Assembly: GCA_965221035.1 (NCBI GenBank)
Contig: OZ244860.1
Coordinates: 3,658,001 to 3,722,000, forward strand
Direction of reading: 5' to 3'
Length of the DNA: 64,000 bases
From: UBA6522 sp965221035
Lineage (GTDB): Bacteria > Pseudomonadota > Gammaproteobacteria > Steroidobacterales > Rariloculaceae
The notes under the pieces are model-generated. The model ran no database searches. It was not told where the DNA came from and saw nothing but the letters and a program-made list of their open reading frames with translations. A program made the translations under genes and the position numbers. Shown in pieces: positions 63,153 to 64,000 of this stretch (positions within the stretch are counted from its first letter, which is position 1; every line of letters starts with the position of its first letter).

Positions 63153-63635
63153 TCAAGGCACCAGGAAGAAAGGATCCTGCTCGCCCTGGGAGTTTTCGGC
63201 CTCGTCGCAGGTGGCGTAGTACTCGTCGCCCCGATAGATTCCGGCACCGCAGTCCCGCACGACAGTACCGTCGGACAGGACCACATCCCGGATGAAGACG
63301 ACGTGTTCGACCTTGCGGTGGCGCCGGGCGTGAATGGTCACTTCTTCCCCGACCTGGATGAGGTCGATATCCACGGCCCGGCGGCGCAGCGCGTTGCCGT
63401 CCGACCACTCGGCCAGCCACTCGGTGACCGTGCCTTCGTCGTCGACCACCTCCAGCGTGATCAACGAATGGGGATTGCGTATTTCGACTTCGGTGATGGT
63501 GCCGACGAGCACCACCGGTCCTTCTTCATAGGTTAGATAGTTCGTTGACACGGAATGATGCGCCGGAGCGAAACCGCTGTAGGCCACAGCCACCACGGTA
63601 GCCGCGATCCGGCAAACCTTGAGTCGAATATTCAT
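63153..63635 (-). CDS. DUF6152-like exported protein
   Basis: A 160-residue protein: signal peptide (CRIAATVVAVAYSGFAPAHH) and a small OB-like barrel (GPVVLVGTITEVEIRNPHSLITLEV) typical of DUF6152. Two Cys (VRDCGAG, YATCDE) near the end. ATG 63635 with GGAG upstream. Role unknown. Confidence 0.75.
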   Translation of the reverse strand: MNIRLKVCRIAATVVAVAYSGFAPAHHSVSTNYLTYEEGPVVLVGTITEVEIRNPHSLITLEVVDDEGTVTEWLAEWSDGNALRRRAVDIDLIQVGEEVTIHARRHRKVEHVVFIRDVVLSDGTVVRDCGAGIYRGDEYYATCDEAENSQGEQDPFFLVP

Positions 63636-63723
63636 ACGGTCTGGCTTCTCCTTGCCAACGCGGTTCCCGCTCAATTGCAGCTCGACTTCGCGACCCCGAG
63701 TTGACGCTCCGCGCGCTATCCGT

Positions 63724-64000
63724 TCAATTGTCGAGCAATCCGGCAAGCCTCGGGTACACGCGCCTCGCATTTTCCTCGAAGATCTTCATTCTACCGGACT
63801 CGCTCAGCTTCCTGTTGCCCAGAATGTAGCGCTTGGTGTCGTCGAAGTAATGTCCGGTTTCCGGATCGATGCCGCGCACCGCGCCCACCATCTCGGATGC
63901 GAACAGGATATTGTCGACGGGCATCACGTCCACCAGCAGGTCGATGCCCTTCTGGTGGTAGACGCAGGTGTCGAAAAAGACATTATCCAGCAGCAGTTCG
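63724..64000 (-). CDS. Amidohydrolase family protein (LigJ-like), partial
   Basis: Only the C-terminal part is in the window; the gene continues past base 64000. NVFFDTCVYHQKGIDLL, then MPVDNILFASEMVGAVRGIDPETGHYFDDTKRYI, match amidohydrolases such as 4-oxalomesaconate hydratase (LigJ), which acts in protocatechuate 4,5-cleavage. The substrate is inferred from likeness only. Confidence 0.75.
   Translation of the reverse strand, partial: ELLLDNVFFDTCVYHQKGIDLLVDVMPVDNILFASEMVGAVRGIDPETGHYFDDTKRYILGNRKLSESGRMKIFEENARRVYPRLAGLLDN

Overview
The window looks like a chromosome segment of a high-GC marine or halotolerant gammaproteobacterium, probably an uncultured lineage. The evidence is conserved gammaproteobacterial gene order (rplU-rpmA-obgE; rpsT divergent from murJ-ribF-ileS-lspA), a Pseudomonas-type minor-pilin cluster (fimT-pilV-pilW-pilX-pilY1-pilE), and a Mrp sodium/proton antiporter operon next to nhaD. 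The species cannot be named from the sequence alone.

Layout. 1-1.9 kb: ribosomal proteins L21 and L27 and the ObgE GTPase. 1.9-10.8 kb, minus strand: NhaD and a nine-gene Mrp operon (E-F-G-[MbhD/MbhE/B fusion]-C-D-D-small protein-D). 11-17.5 kb: S20, the lipid II flippase, FAD synthesis, isoleucyl-tRNA synthetase and the lipoprotein signal peptidase. 17.5-23.8 kb, minus strand: minor pilins and PilY1. 24.08 kb: tRNA-Thr(CGU), which marks the left edge of an accessory region.

24.2-37.5 kb reads as a layered defence island with intact and decayed modules: a frameshifted AAA15 ATPase remnant; an HNH restriction-like module with one amber-interrupted gene, one intact HNH gene and one truncated gene; a cluster of three stem-loops; a tight three-gene operon (ribbon-helix-helix regulator, PHP-SMC ATPase of the TrlF/Ppl type, AlbA_2/Schlafen-type ATP-binding protein) with an apparent operator; an MscS channel; a quinone-oxidoreductase fragment; a Septu-like PtuA/PtuB pair; and two orphan genes. 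37.6-41.1 kb carries a dihaem cytochrome c with a PQQ alcohol dehydrogenase, and a MoaF-like lipoprotein. 41.2-47.9 kb carries hipBA, a Kef-type antiporter, a second AlbA_2 protein, and a related protein in which a DUF4062 domain stands where AlbA_2 would be.

47.9-55.8 kb is a likely uptake and catabolic unit: LysR regulator, TonB receptor, glutathione transferase, SDR, aldehyde dehydrogenase and MFS transporter. 55.9-58.9 kb is a lipid-modification unit (DUF1365, SDR, cyclopropane fatty acid synthase family). 58.9-64 kb holds a retropepsin-like protease, a cupin, aspartate carbamoyltransferase, a secreted esterase, two exported proteins of unknown role, and the end of a LigJ-like amidohydrolase that leaves the window.

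A feature of the whole window is the number of short tandem duplications (9-35 bp) at gene boundaries and inside ileS. Several of them create mini-ORFs that overlap the next start codon. The best candidate for an undescribed system is the RHH / PHP-SMC / AlbA_2 operon at 27.7-31.9 kb, with the DUF4062/ATPase protein at 46.3 kb as a second candidate.
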